From the NCBI GenBank assembly GCA_000437595.1, contig FR899831.1:418-37693 (forward strand): a stretch of DNA of 37,276 nt. The letters are read 5' to 3'. The stretch's first letter is position 1, and each line of letters opens with the position of its first letter. Both the position numbers and the translations under genes were made by a program. The notes under the pieces are model-generated. The model made no database searches, was not told the DNA's origin, and was given only the letters and a program-made list of their open reading frames with translations. This document shows, in pieces, positions 14,546 through 22,629 of this stretch. Source of the DNA: Faecalibacterium sp. CAG:74. GTDB lineage: Bacteria; Bacillota; Clostridia; Christensenellales; Aristaeellaceae.

Positions 14546-15810
14546 TTTTTCGGTGTCAAGCCCAGTTTCGCCGCGCATTCATCCATATCCAGCGTCGCAA
14601 AATAATCCTGCGGCGTTTCGGCACGGCGAATCAGCTTATAGCCGCCCTCCTGCGTGTACAGCACCTCTGCCGACCGCAGCCGCCCATTATAATTATACCC
14701 CATCGCATGACCGTGCGCACCGGTGTCATGAATCACCAGCAGGTCACCGATCTTGATTTCCGGCAGGGCGCGGTCGATGGCGAACTTGTCGTTATTTTCG
14801 CACAGACTGCCGACGACGTCATAGATGTGGTCATGCGGCAGGCTTTCCTTCCCGCAGACGGTGATGTGGTGGTACGCGCCGTACATCGCAGGGCGCATGA
14901 GGTTCGCGGCGCAGGCGTCCACGCCGATGTAGTCCTTGTAGGTGTGCTTCTCGTGAATCACGCGCGTGACAAGCCAGCCCATGTTGCCGGTCATCCAGCG
15001 GCCGAGTTCGGTTTTCAGCGCGACGCCGCCGTTCGGGAAGATTTCCTCGTATACCTTTCGGACACCTTCGCCGACGGCGAGCACATCCGTCGCGGGCTGG
15101 TCGGGGCGGTAGGGGATGCCGATGCCGCCGGAGAGGTTGATGAACGCCAGCTCCAAGCCGGTTTCGGCAGCGAGGTCGCGGCCGCAGGTGAAGAGAATCT
15201 TCGCCAGCGCGGGGTAGTAGTTGTCGTCCGTGTTGTTGGAGGAGAGGAAGGCGTGAAGCCCGAAGCGCTTTGCGCCAAGTTCTTTCAGGCGCTTCAAGCC
15301 CTCCTGCAATTGGGCATAGGTGAAGCCGTATTTCGCGTCGCCCGGATTGCCCATGATTTCGTTGCCGATTTTGAAGTCTCCGCCGGGGTTATAGCGGCAG
15401 CAGATGGTTTCAGGAATGCCGCCGTGCTGACGGAGAATGTCAATATGGGTGATATCATCGAGGTTGACGAACGCGCCAAGACGGCGGGCATCGTCGAACT
15501 CATGGTAGGGCATGGCGTTGGCGGAGAACATGATGTCCCGCCCGGAGAATCCGCAGGCGTCCGCGAGCATCAATTCCGTGTCGCTGGAGCAGTCCACACC
15601 GCAGCCCTCCTCCTTCAAAATGCGGAGGATAGCGGGGTTCGGCAGCGCCTTGATGGCGAAATATTCCTCAAAATCTTCGCACCACGCAAATGCCTGCTTC
15701 AGCGTGCGGGCATTGCGGCGGATTCCGGCTTCGTCGTAGAGGTGGAAGGGGGTCGGGTACTTGGCGGCGGCGTTTTCAAATACCGCGTCAGAAAGCGAAA
15801 AATTCGGCAT
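14542..15810 (-). CDS. lysA: Diaminopimelate decarboxylase
   Basis: PLP enzyme that makes L-lysine from meso-diaminopimelate, the last step of lysine synthesis. 422 residues, fold III (alanine-racemase-like barrel plus beta domain). The PLP lysine is Lys54 in YFAIKALPNP; the phosphate loop is NLSGGIGIPY; the C-terminal half has ELGRWMTG, DACAANLMRPAMYGAYHH, the CEN of VGSLCENNDKFA (usually CESGD) and GAHGHAMGYNYNGRLR, closest to lysA. Start: ATG at 15810 with a modest GGAG site. The leader is about 30 bases, too short for a lysine riboswitch. The stop codon is supplied by the edge of repeat copy e. It is convergent with the flavin cluster. Confidence 0.92.
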   Translation of the reverse strand: MPNFSLSDAVFENAAAKYPTPFHLYDEAGIRRNARTLKQAFAWCEDFEEYFAIKALPNPAILRILKEEGCGVDCSSDTELMLADACGFSGRDIMFSANAMPYHEFDDARRLGAFVNLDDITHIDILRQHGGIPETICCRYNPGGDFKIGNEIMGNPGDAKYGFTYAQLQEGLKRLKELGAKRFGLHAFLSSNNTDDNYYPALAKILFTCGRDLAAETGLELAFINLSGGIGIPYRPDQPATDVLAVGEGVRKVYEEIFPNGGVALKTELGRWMTGNMGWLVTRVIHEKHTYKDYIGVDACAANLMRPAMYGAYHHITVCGKESLPHDHIYDVVGSLCENNDKFAIDRALPEIKIGDLLVIHDTGAHGHAMGYNYNGRLRSAEVLYTQEGGYKLIRRAETPQDYFATLDMDECAAKLGLTPKK

Positions 15811-15847
15811 GGCAGTTCACTCCGATTAACTTATTGGATTCCGCGTC

Positions 15848-15876
15848 AATATAGCACAGAATGCGGGGGAATGCAA
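15848..15876 (-). promoter_or_regulatory. Promoter of lysA
   Basis: Minus strand: TTGCAT (15871-15876), 17-base spacer, TGC-TATATT extended -10 (15848-15853). Confidence 0.65.
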
Positions 15877-15986
15877 GTTTTTCTGTTGTACAGGCGAAGA
15901 AAAGGAAAAAATGCGGCGGGAAAAATCGAATTCGGGTATGATTCCGGCGAAACCCCAGCAAAATACTCGATTTTTTCCGGGAACCC

Positions 15987-16015
15987 TTGTAATTTCGGGG
16001 GAATGCCGTTATAAT
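15987..16015 (+). promoter_or_regulatory. Promoter of glnS
   Basis: TTGTAA (15987-15992), 17-base spacer, TATAAT (16010-16015). The leader of about 115 bases contains the palindrome at 16049-16109. No T-box specifier or anti-terminator was recognised. Confidence 0.7.
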
Positions 16016-16048
16016 GGTGCAATGCCCGGTATCATATTTTCTCGGGTG

Positions 16049-16109
16049 ATACTACTTCCAGATTCGCCCGCGCCGTCTGATTGCGCCTTTTTGATTCTGG
16101 AAATAGTAT
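16049..16109. mobile_element. 61-bp palindromic derivative of the MITE-like element
   Basis: Ends ATACTACTTCCAGA and TCTGGAAATAGTAT are complementary with one mismatch and match the ends of the 161-bp element at 14193. The inner GCGCC...GATTGCGCC segment aligns with the left arm of that element, so this looks like an internally deleted copy. It sits in the glnS leader, ending 10 bases before the Shine-Dalgarno site. Confidence 0.75.
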
Positions 16110-16135
16110 AGAACGGAGAAGGAGGAAACGATTCT

Positions 16136-17893
16136 ATGGAAGAAGCAACGACTCGCAGTAATTTTGTCTGGGAGGCCGTCGAACAGGATTTGAAGGATGG
16201 TCGCTACACGCAAGTGCATACGCGGTTTCCTCCCGAACCCAACGGCTATATGCACATTGGCCATTGCAAGGCGCTGATTACGGACTTCCTGACGGCGGAG
16301 AAATTCGGTGGCAAGTGCAACCTGCGCTTCGACGACACGAACCCCGCGAAGGAAGACACCGAGTTTGTCGAAGCCATCAAGAACGACATTCACTGGCTGG
16401 GTTTTGACTGGACGGGCGGTCTGTATTACGCTTCTGATTATTACGATAAGTGCTACGAAATCGCGGAGGACTGGATTCGGCGCGGTCTGGCGTATGTGGA
16501 CGAGCTGAACAAGGAGCAGATGCGCGAATACCGCGGCACGCTGACCAAGCCCGGCAAGAATTCGCCGTGGCGCGACCGTCCCGCCGAAGAGAGCCTTGAC
16601 CTGTTCCGCCGGATGCGCGCGGGCGAATTTGCTGAGGGACAGTACACCCTGCGCGCCAAGATTGACATGGCGTCGCCCAACATCGTTATGCGCGACCCCA
16701 CCATGTACCGCATCCTCTACAAGGAGCACTGGCGCACGGGCAAGAAGTGGTGCATCTACCCGATGTACGACTTCGCGCACCCGATTGGCGATGCGCTGGA
16801 AGGCATCAGCCACTCCCTCTGCTCGCTGGAATACGAAATTCATCGCCCGCTGTATGACTGGGTGGTGGAGCACAGCCAGTCCATGCTGCCGGCACGTCCT
16901 CGTCAGATTGAGTTTGCCCGCCTGAACATGACCCGCACCGTGATGAGCAAACGCAAGCTGCGCGCGCTGGTCATGGGCGGCTACGTCAAAGGCTGGGATG
17001 ACCCGCGTATGCCCACGCTGTCGGGTCTGCGCCGCCGCGGCTGCACGGCCGCTGCGATTCGCGATTTCGTCAGCCGCATCGGCTTGAGCAAGGCGGATTC
17101 CACCGTGGATACCGCGCTGCTGGATGCCTGCATCCGCGACGATTTGGGTGAAAAAGCGGCGCGCGTGATGGCGGTGCTGCACCCGCTCAAGGTGGTGCTG
17201 ACGAACTGGGACGCCGACAAGACGCTCACGCTGACGGTCGAAAATCACCCGAAGCACCCCGAAATGGGCAGCCACACAGTCACGTTCGGCAAAGAGCTGT
17301 ACATTGAGCAGGAGGACTTCATGGAAGTGCCTGCGAAGAAGTTCCAGCGCATGTACCCCGGCTTCGAGGTGCGCCTGAACGGGGCGTACATCGTCAAGTG
17401 CGAGGGCTGCAAGAAGGACGAGAACGGCAACGTCACCGAAGTGTACTGCACGGTGGACATGGACAGCCTGTCCGGCAGCGAGGGCGCTGACCGCAAGATT
17501 AAAGGCAAGACGCTGCATTGGGTGAGCGCGGCGGACGCTGTGCCGTTTGAGGCGCGCCTCTACGACCCGCTGCTGGCGGATGACAGCGCGCTGGAAGATG
17601 AAACCGAGCCGACCGCCGAGGATGCGGTGGATGCGGAAGAAACCGAAGAGGCAGAGGAAGCGGACGCGAATCTGTCCCGCGCAGATTATGACTTCCTGAA
17701 GAAGCTGAATCAGCATAGTCTGACGGTGGTGCGCGGCGTGATTGAGCCGTATGCGAAGGAGTGCGCGCCGGGGACGGCACTGCAGTTCCTGCGCACGGGC
17801 TATTTCTGCAAGGACCCGGATTCCACGGCGGAACTGCCGGTGTTCAACCGCACGGTTGGGCTGCGGGATGCGTTTGCGAAGGCGGCTAAGTAA
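16136..17893 (+). CDS. glnS: Glutaminyl-tRNA synthetase
   Basis: Charges tRNA-Gln directly with glutamine. 585 residues; class I synthetase of the GlnRS type. The signature HIGH is at 40-43 (YMHIGHCKA) and the KMSKS-type loop is VMSKRK (269-274); FDDTNPAKEDTEFVEAI and WCIYPMYDFAHPIGDALEGISHSLCSLE are characteristic. The C-terminal anticodon-binding beta barrels end PVFNRTVGLRDAFAK. Odd: residues about 482-510 are an acidic insertion (16 Asp/Glu in 29) between the two barrel parts, where E. coli GlnRS has a short loop. Start: ATG at 16136, 10 bases after AAGGAGG (16119-16125). A discriminating GluRS is encoded next door. Confidence 0.97.
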   Translation: MEEATTRSNFVWEAVEQDLKDGRYTQVHTRFPPEPNGYMHIGHCKALITDFLTAEKFGGKCNLRFDDTNPAKEDTEFVEAIKNDIHWLGFDWTGGLYYASDYYDKCYEIAEDWIRRGLAYVDELNKEQMREYRGTLTKPGKNSPWRDRPAEESLDLFRRMRAGEFAEGQYTLRAKIDMASPNIVMRDPTMYRILYKEHWRTGKKWCIYPMYDFAHPIGDALEGISHSLCSLEYEIHRPLYDWVVEHSQSMLPARPRQIEFARLNMTRTVMSKRKLRALVMGGYVKGWDDPRMPTLSGLRRRGCTAAAIRDFVSRIGLSKADSTVDTALLDACIRDDLGEKAARVMAVLHPLKVVLTNWDADKTLTLTVENHPKHPEMGSHTVTFGKELYIEQEDFMEVPAKKFQRMYPGFEVRLNGAYIVKCEGCKKDENGNVTEVYCTVDMDSLSGSEGADRKIKGKTLHWVSAADAVPFEARLYDPLLADDSALEDETEPTAEDAVDAEETEEAEEADANLSRADYDFLKKLNQHSLTVVRGVIEPYAKECAPGTALQFLRTGYFCKDPDSTAELPVFNRTVGLRDAFAKAAK

Positions 17894-17940
17894 GGGAATT
17901 GCTTTTCTGCGGAAAAGGGCTTTTGCGGAGCAGGGGGTTC

Positions 17941-18125
17941 GCCTCTGCGGAGGCGACAAGGGGGCATGAAAACAGACGAAGCCTGCGCTCGCCCTCTGGT
18001 CGCTCCCGCAGGAGCGAAATCCCCGCATAAACACGCGGACACTGCATGAAAGTGCGCTCAATCCAATCGCGAAAAAGGGTCAAGGGAGGAACTCCCTTGT
18101 GGGGTCAAGGGGCAACGCCCCTTGC
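17941..18125 (+). repeat. Modular intergenic repeat, copy f
   Basis: Starts with a GCCTCTGCGGAGGC hairpin, then the ACAGACGAAGCCTGCG module, the GCTCCCGCAGGAGC hairpin, the core ATAAACACGCGG...CAATCGCG, and CAAGGGAG and CAAGGGGC hairpins. Compared with copy g it lacks the central 150 or so bases. It separates glnS from gltX; no terminator with a T-tract is seen here. Confidence 0.85.
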
Positions 18126-18162
18126 GTCACCCTTTTATTATGGAACTAAGGAGAATCAGAAA

Positions 18163-19632
18163 ATGAATCAGGAAGTGCGTACACGATTTGCGCCGTCGCC
18201 GACGGGCTTTATGCATCTGGGCGGACTGCGCGCGGCACTGTATGGATATTTGTTTGCCCGGAAGAACGGGGGCAAATTCATCCTGCGCATTGAGGACACG
18301 GATCAGGTGCGCTTTGTGGAAGGCGCGACGGAGGTCATTTACGACACGCTGCGCCGCTGCGGCATGAACTGGGATGAAGGCCCGGACGTGGGCGGCCCGG
18401 TCGGCCCGTACATCCAGTCTCAGCGCAAGGAGTTGTACCTGCCCTATGCACAGCAGCTGGTCAAGACGGGCCACGCTTACTACTGCTTCTGCACGAAGGA
18501 AGAGCTGGAAGAGCGCCGCGCGGCGTGCGAAGCGAAGGGCGAAGTGTTCAAGTACGACAAGCACTGCCTGCACCTGACGCAGGAGGAAATTCAGCGCAAG
18601 CTGGATGCGGGCGTGCCGTATGTCATTCGCCAAAACGCGCCGACGACGGGCGAAACCAGCTATGATGACCTCGTGTTCGGCCACATGACCTTCCCGAATG
18701 ACACGCTCGACGACATGGTGCTGATTAAGCAGGACGGTATGCCGACCTACAACTTCGCCAACGTCATCGACGACCACTTGATGGGCATCACTCACGTCAT
18801 GCGCGGCATGGAGTACCTGTCCTCGACGCCGAAGTATAACCTGCTCTATGAGGCGTTCGGCTGGGAGATTCCGCAGTACATCCACATGCCGCCGGTCATG
18901 CGCGATTCACAGCATAAGCTGTCCAAGCGCGATGGCGACGCATACTTCTCCGACTATGTGGACAAGGGCTATCTGGTCGAAGCCATCGTCAATTATCTGG
19001 CGCTGGTCGGCTGGAATCCCGGCGACGACCGCGAATTCTTCACCCTTGACGAACTGGTGGAGGCGTTCGACATCCACCGCATCAACAAAGCGCCCGGTAT
19101 CTTCGACGTGAAGAAGCTGACGTGGTTCAACGCCGAGTACATCCGCCGCCTGACCCCGGAAAAGTATCTGGAAATGGTCACGCCTTGGTTCGACAAGGTG
19201 TTTGGCGACAGCAGCAAGATGGACTATAAGCGCCTTGCGGAGCTGATGCAGGGCCGCACGGAGGTATTCAACCTCGTGCCGGACATGGTGCGCTTCCTTG
19301 CGCAGCTGCCGGATTACGACAGCGCCATCTACATCAACAAGAAGGCGAAGACGAACAAGGAAGCCTGCTTGAAGGCGCTGAACCTGCTGCGTCCGGTGCT
19401 GGACGGCATCACCGAATGGACAGAGCCGGTCATCCACGATACCGTGATGGCGGCGATTGCCGAGGCGGGCATGAAGAACGCGACGGCGCTGTGGCCGCTG
19501 CGCATCGCCATTTCCGGTCAGCAGAGCACCCCCGGCGGCGCGATTGAAATCGCTTATCTGCTGGGCAAGGAGGAAACCCTGCGCCGCGTGGACGACGGTA
19601 TCCGCCGCGTGAGCGAAATGCCGGACGCGTGA
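18163..19632 (+). CDS. gltX: Glutamyl-tRNA synthetase
   Basis: Charges tRNA-Glu. 489 residues, class I. The HIGH equivalent is HLGG in RFAPSPTGFMHLGGLR; the KMSKS equivalent is KLSKRDG. GMEYLSSTPKYNLLYEAFGW and the C-terminal helical anticodon-binding domain (to EIAYLLGKEETLRRV) are typical of bacterial GltX. Start: ATG at 18163 after AAGGAG (18148-18153); the frame remains open through the upstream repeat to 18046, but that extension is repeat sequence and is not part of the protein. It is followed 29 bases later by two transporter genes, apparently in one transcript. Confidence 0.97.
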   Translation: MNQEVRTRFAPSPTGFMHLGGLRAALYGYLFARKNGGKFILRIEDTDQVRFVEGATEVIYDTLRRCGMNWDEGPDVGGPVGPYIQSQRKELYLPYAQQLVKTGHAYYCFCTKEELEERRAACEAKGEVFKYDKHCLHLTQEEIQRKLDAGVPYVIRQNAPTTGETSYDDLVFGHMTFPNDTLDDMVLIKQDGMPTYNFANVIDDHLMGITHVMRGMEYLSSTPKYNLLYEAFGWEIPQYIHMPPVMRDSQHKLSKRDGDAYFSDYVDKGYLVEAIVNYLALVGWNPGDDREFFTLDELVEAFDIHRINKAPGIFDVKKLTWFNAEYIRRLTPEKYLEMVTPWFDKVFGDSSKMDYKRLAELMQGRTEVFNLVPDMVRFLAQLPDYDSAIYINKKAKTNKEACLKALNLLRPVLDGITEWTEPVIHDTVMAAIAEAGMKNATALWPLRIAISGQQSTPGGAIEIAYLLGKEETLRRVDDGIRRVSEMPDA

Positions 19633-19661
19633 AAAACGCATAACGAAAGGACTGAATCCTC

Positions 19662-20204
19662 ATGACGAAGGAATGGGAGAAGCCTGAGGATCTGCGCCGC
19701 CGCAAGCCGGTGCTGTGGCTGACCATGACCGCGCTGTTCATGGCGATGGTGGTTGTGCTGAGCATGAGCGCGCTGAGCATCCCCGTGCCGGGTGGACACC
19801 TCTACTTTAACGACGTCGTGATTGACACGGCGGCGATGCTCATGGATCCGCTGTCGGCGTTTATCGCGTGCGGCGTGGGTGCGTTTCTGGGCGACCTGCT
19901 GTTCTATCCCGCGCCGATGTTCGTGTCGCTTATTACGCACGGCTTGCAGGCGCTCGTTATCTCCCTGCTCTGCCGGAAGCTGCGCATGAAGCAGCCACTT
20001 GCCTGCGCGATTGCGGTGCTGGCGGGCGCGATTGTCATGGTGGTGGGCTACACGCTGGGACGCGCGTTTGTGTACAGCACGCCGGAATATGCCATCATGA
20101 AGCTGCCGTTCCAGTGCCTGCAGGCAGGTGTGGGCGCGGTGACCTCGTGGATTCTGTGCTGCCCGCTGGGGTTGACCCGGCGCTTCCGCAGCATCGTGAA
20201 ATAA
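19662..20204 (+). CDS. ECF transporter S component
   Basis: 180 residues with about six hydrophobic segments after a charged N-terminus (MTKEWEKPEDLRRRKP). It has the S-component hallmark of an alanine-rich first helix (LTMTALFMAMVVVLS) followed by a substrate-loop stretch IPVPGGHLYFNDVVIDTAAMLMDPLSAFIACGVGAFLGDLL. S components capture a vitamin or other micronutrient and associate with a shared EcfA/EcfA'/EcfT module, none of which is in the window. The ligand cannot be assigned: related S components bind riboflavin, pantothenate, queuosine precursors and others. Start: ATG at 19662 after AAAGGA. Cotranscribed with gltX and the paralogue at 20237. Confidence 0.82.
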   Translation: MTKEWEKPEDLRRRKPVLWLTMTALFMAMVVVLSMSALSIPVPGGHLYFNDVVIDTAAMLMDPLSAFIACGVGAFLGDLLFYPAPMFVSLITHGLQALVISLLCRKLRMKQPLACAIAVLAGAIVMVVGYTLGRAFVYSTPEYAIMKLPFQCLQAGVGAVTSWILCCPLGLTRRFRSIVK

Positions 20205-20236
20205 ACCGCATAACTGCATAAAGGGGCAATCCGCCT

Positions 20237-20731
20237 ATGAAGAAGTTGAATGTGCAAAAGTTGACGCTGTGCGGCGTGATGGCGGCGCTGGTGTTCGTGA
20301 TGACCTACTTCCCGAAGATTCCCGTGCCGGTGACGGGCGGCTATGTCCACCTCGGCGACGGCGCCATCTTCCTGTCCGTGCTGCTGCTTGGCCCGCTGGG
20401 GATTCCGGCGGCGGCGGTCGGGTCGATGCTCTCTGACCTCATCGGCGGCTATATGGTCTATGTGCTGCCGACGTTCCTCATCAAGGGGTTGGTGGCGCTG
20501 GTGGCGTGGAAGCTCTGCCGGAAGGATCAGCCGCTGCTGGCACTGCTGTCGTTCCTGCTTGCAGAAGCGGTGATGGTGCTGGGGTATTTCCTGCTGGAAT
20601 GGGCGCTGTACGGCGTTGCATCGGCAGCCGCGGCGATTGGCCCGAATGTGGTGCAGGGCATCGCAGGCGTGCTGATTGGGATGCTGTGCCTGCTGATTAC
20701 GCCCCGGCTGGAGCGCGTGGCGAAGGTGTGA
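20237..20731 (+). CDS. ECF transporter S component, second paralogue
   Basis: 164 residues with five to six membrane segments. LTLCGVMAALVFVMTYFPKIPVPVTGGYVHLGDGAIFLSVLLLGPLGIPAAAVGSMLSDLIGGY strongly resembles the DUF1393/riboflavin-type S-component group. It shares the Ala-rich helix, the IPVP-GG loop and the GxxxGD/SDL region with the upstream gene, so the two are likely paralogues with different ligands. No FMN or other riboswitch was recognised in the 32-base gap. Start: ATG at 20237 after AAGGGG. Last gene of the gltX operon, ended by the terminator at 20740-20783. Confidence 0.83.
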   Translation: MKKLNVQKLTLCGVMAALVFVMTYFPKIPVPVTGGYVHLGDGAIFLSVLLLGPLGIPAAAVGSMLSDLIGGYMVYVLPTFLIKGLVALVAWKLCRKDQPLLALLSFLLAEAVMVLGYFLLEWALYGVASAAAAIGPNVVQGIAGVLIGMLCLLITPRLERVAKV

Positions 20732-20739
20732 CAAATAGG

Positions 20740-20783
20740 GATGCCAATGGTTTTCCACTATGGAAGACGTTGGCATCTTTTTT
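20740..20783 (+). terminator. Terminator of the gltX-ECF operon
   Basis: GATGCCAA (20740-20747) pairs with TTGGCATC (20770-20777), with an inner TTTTCCA/TGGAAGA extension, then TTTTTT. Confidence 0.92.
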
Positions 20784-20832
20784 CAATGATGCAGAAAAAT
20801 CTCCTGATGGGGGACAAATCCGGCGGGAAATG

Positions 20833-20841
20833 TGCTATAAT
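20833..20841 (+). promoter_or_regulatory. Extended -10 promoter of the DUF3298-like gene
   Basis: TGC-TATAAT at 20833-20841; no good -35 at the usual distance (GGACAA at 20812-20817 is the nearest). The leader is about 145 bases and begins with a GGAAAGGG/CCCTTTCC hairpin. Confidence 0.6.
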
Positions 20842-20932
20842 AGTATATTGGAAAGGGATACCCTTTCCCCCGAAGCGGAGACCCGATGCAAGGAAACCTT
20901 GCGTGAAATCGTTAGATAAAAGGGAAACTCTG

Positions 20933-20995
20933 ATGGATTCAGCTGTCAGCGTTCCCGCCGAGAAACTGTCACACAAGGAGGTTTTTTGCCCATGA
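20933..20995 (+). CDS. Possible 20-codon upstream ORF
   Basis: ATG at 20933 opens a 20-residue frame (MDSAVSVPAEK...FCP) whose TGA overlaps the ATG of the next gene as ATGA. A weak AGGG site lies upstream. The next gene's Shine-Dalgarno site is inside it. Coupled translation is possible, but this may be chance. Confidence 0.25.
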   Translation: MDSAVSVPAEKLSHKEVFCP

Positions 20996-22230
20996 AACGA
21001 AGTGCACGAATGGCAGCGTTCCTGCTGGCGGCGGCGCTGTCCGCAGCGCCGTGTATGGCGGAATTTACGCCGGTGGAAGTCCCGCAGGCGACGAACGCCC
21101 CTGCTGCGCCGGAAGCGATGGAAAATGTACCGCAAATCACCGAAAAAGGGCTGACGCTGGGCAATAACAGCGTCAAATATCCGGAAATCACCGGGATGGC
21201 GGACGAGAACATCCAGCAGCAGGTGAATGACGCGATTTTGCAAGCCGGGAAAATCGAGAACCGATTGAGCCGTATGGCAGTGCTGATGTCCTCGCCTGTG
21301 CCGCTGACGGTGACATATTCAGCGGCGCTGGCAGATGATGTGCTGAGCGTCGCGATTCTCTCCAGCGGGGCGCTGGAAACGGAACGCGCGACGCAGGAAT
21401 GGGCGGCGGTCAATATCGACCTGCGCACAGGGCAGGAAATCACCTTTGGCGACCTGTTCACCGACGAGGACGAAGCGCGCGCGAAAATGGAGGAGACCAT
21501 CGCGGATGAGATTCTGCCGGACATGAGCGCGCACCTTGCGGCGGCGGAGCTGCTGCCCTTGCCGGATGTGTTTTCGCTGACGGAATTCGGCTTGACGCTG
21601 CATTACCCGATTCGGCGGTTCGAGACGCTTTCGGAGCGCGCAGGGACGATTACGTTCCTGTGGAGCGAACTGGCGGACATGCTGGATTTATCAGAGGACA
21701 GCGTGCTGACGCGCCTTGGCGTGGGCAAACACCTGATGCTGGCGGCGGATGCGAAGGAAACGTTGACGGCTGCGCTGTCCGGCGGTGCGTTTCCGAGCAT
21801 TCCGGTAGCGCTGGGCGACAATGTGCAGGGGCTGATAGACACCTATCAGCTGCTGAACGACCCGGATTTGGCGGGCGATCAGCGGATGATTTCGCTGGAA
21901 GACGGCGCATTCCGAAATGTGTACATCCTGACGGACAATCTGACGCGGAAGCTGGATAGCAGCGTCGCGCAGAGCATCCGGGCGGACAGGCTGATGCTAT
22001 TGGGGCTGGTGACGGGCAGCACGACGCAGGACGAATGGCGGCAGGCACTGGGCGAACCGACGCGGACAGTATCGGTATCCGCGGAATCCGCGGAACTGCG
22101 GCGCTTATGCGCGGGGCAGACGGATTATTATGCGTGGTGGAGCAATGCAACGCTGTGCCTGCACGCGGATGAGGATGGTGTCCTGCGGACGGTGATGCTG
22201 ATGCAGGCAGAGAATGGGGGAGAAAACTGA
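20992..22230 (+). CDS. Secreted DUF3298/RsiV-like domain protein
   Basis: 412 residues. A signal peptide of about 23 residues (ends APCMA-EF, no proper lipobox) is followed by an N-terminal domain resembling the DUF3298 region of RsiV- and PdaC-type proteins: VKYPEITGMADENIQQQVNDAI, WAAVNIDLRTGQEITFGDLF and a later FSLTEFGLTLHYPIRRFE. In the family this fold binds lysozyme or cell-wall ligands, or accompanies peptidoglycan deacetylases. The second half (about 265-412) is not recognised; its end (GLVTGSTTQDEWRQALGEPT...) looks like a small BLIP/SmpA-type stress domain. Start: ATG at 20992, 10 bases after AAGGAGG (20975-20981). Function unknown, probably at the cell envelope. Confidence 0.72.
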   Translation: MKRSARMAAFLLAAALSAAPCMAEFTPVEVPQATNAPAAPEAMENVPQITEKGLTLGNNSVKYPEITGMADENIQQQVNDAILQAGKIENRLSRMAVLMSSPVPLTVTYSAALADDVLSVAILSSGALETERATQEWAAVNIDLRTGQEITFGDLFTDEDEARAKMEETIADEILPDMSAHLAAAELLPLPDVFSLTEFGLTLHYPIRRFETLSERAGTITFLWSELADMLDLSEDSVLTRLGVGKHLMLAADAKETLTAALSGGAFPSIPVALGDNVQGLIDTYQLLNDPDLAGDQRMISLEDGAFRNVYILTDNLTRKLDSSVAQSIRADRLMLLGLVTGSTTQDEWRQALGEPTRTVSVSAESAELRRLCAGQTDYYAWWSNATLCLHADEDGVLRTVMLMQAENGGEN

Positions 22231-22258
22231 CTTTTCTCCTAAAATGGCTTTTTGCTTG

Positions 22259-22585
22259 CAGGGGTTTCGCCTCTGCGGAGGCGACCAAAGGGCGATGAAA
22301 ACAGGCGAAGTCTGCGATCACCCTTTGGAAACCTTCGGCGCCGCCACTTTTGGGGTTTCATGTTTGTTGGTTGATAATGCTGCATAAGGAACGAAAGGCA
22401 CACCAACTAAAAATGTTGCGATAGCGCTCAATAAACTTAGATGGGGACGCGAAGCAGTCCAGAGGGCGACCGCAAAGCCCTCTGGTCGCCACCGCAGTGG
22501 CGAAACCCTGTATAAACACGCGAAAGTAGTATGAAAGTGCGCACAATTCAATCGCGCGGAAGGGTCAAGGGGCAGCGCCCCTTGC
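22259..22585 (+). repeat. Modular intergenic repeat, long copy g (left arm around ftsK)
   Basis: About 327 bases: GCCTCTGCGGAGGC hairpin, ACCAAAGGGCGA, the AGTCTGCGATC module, a 150-base centre (from GGAAACCTTCGG to CTTAGATGGG), the CCAGAGGGC...GCCCTCTGG hairpin, the ATAAACACGCG core, then GGGTCAAGGGGC. It is the inverted counterpart of 25832-26156 and fills most of the 399-base gap before ftsK. No gene or clear promoter is seen in it. Confidence 0.88.
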
Positions 22586-22629
22586 GTTCCCTCGTATTAT
22601 TACAGATAGAGAAATAGTAGGAGGCCGAA

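Noticed and set aside
15811..16135. T-box leader of glnS or lysine riboswitch of lysA
   Set aside because: No T-box sequence or specifier loop is visible in the glnS leader, and the lysA leader is only about 30 bases.
18046..18162. 39-residue N-terminal extension of GltX
   Set aside because: It is translated repeat copy f; ATG at 18163 follows AAGGAG and begins with the usual VRTRFAPSPTG.
20842..20991. Riboswitch in the leader of the DUF3298-like gene
   Set aside because: I compared it by eye with c-di-GMP, glycine, THF, cobalamin and ydaO-type motifs and found no conserved core.
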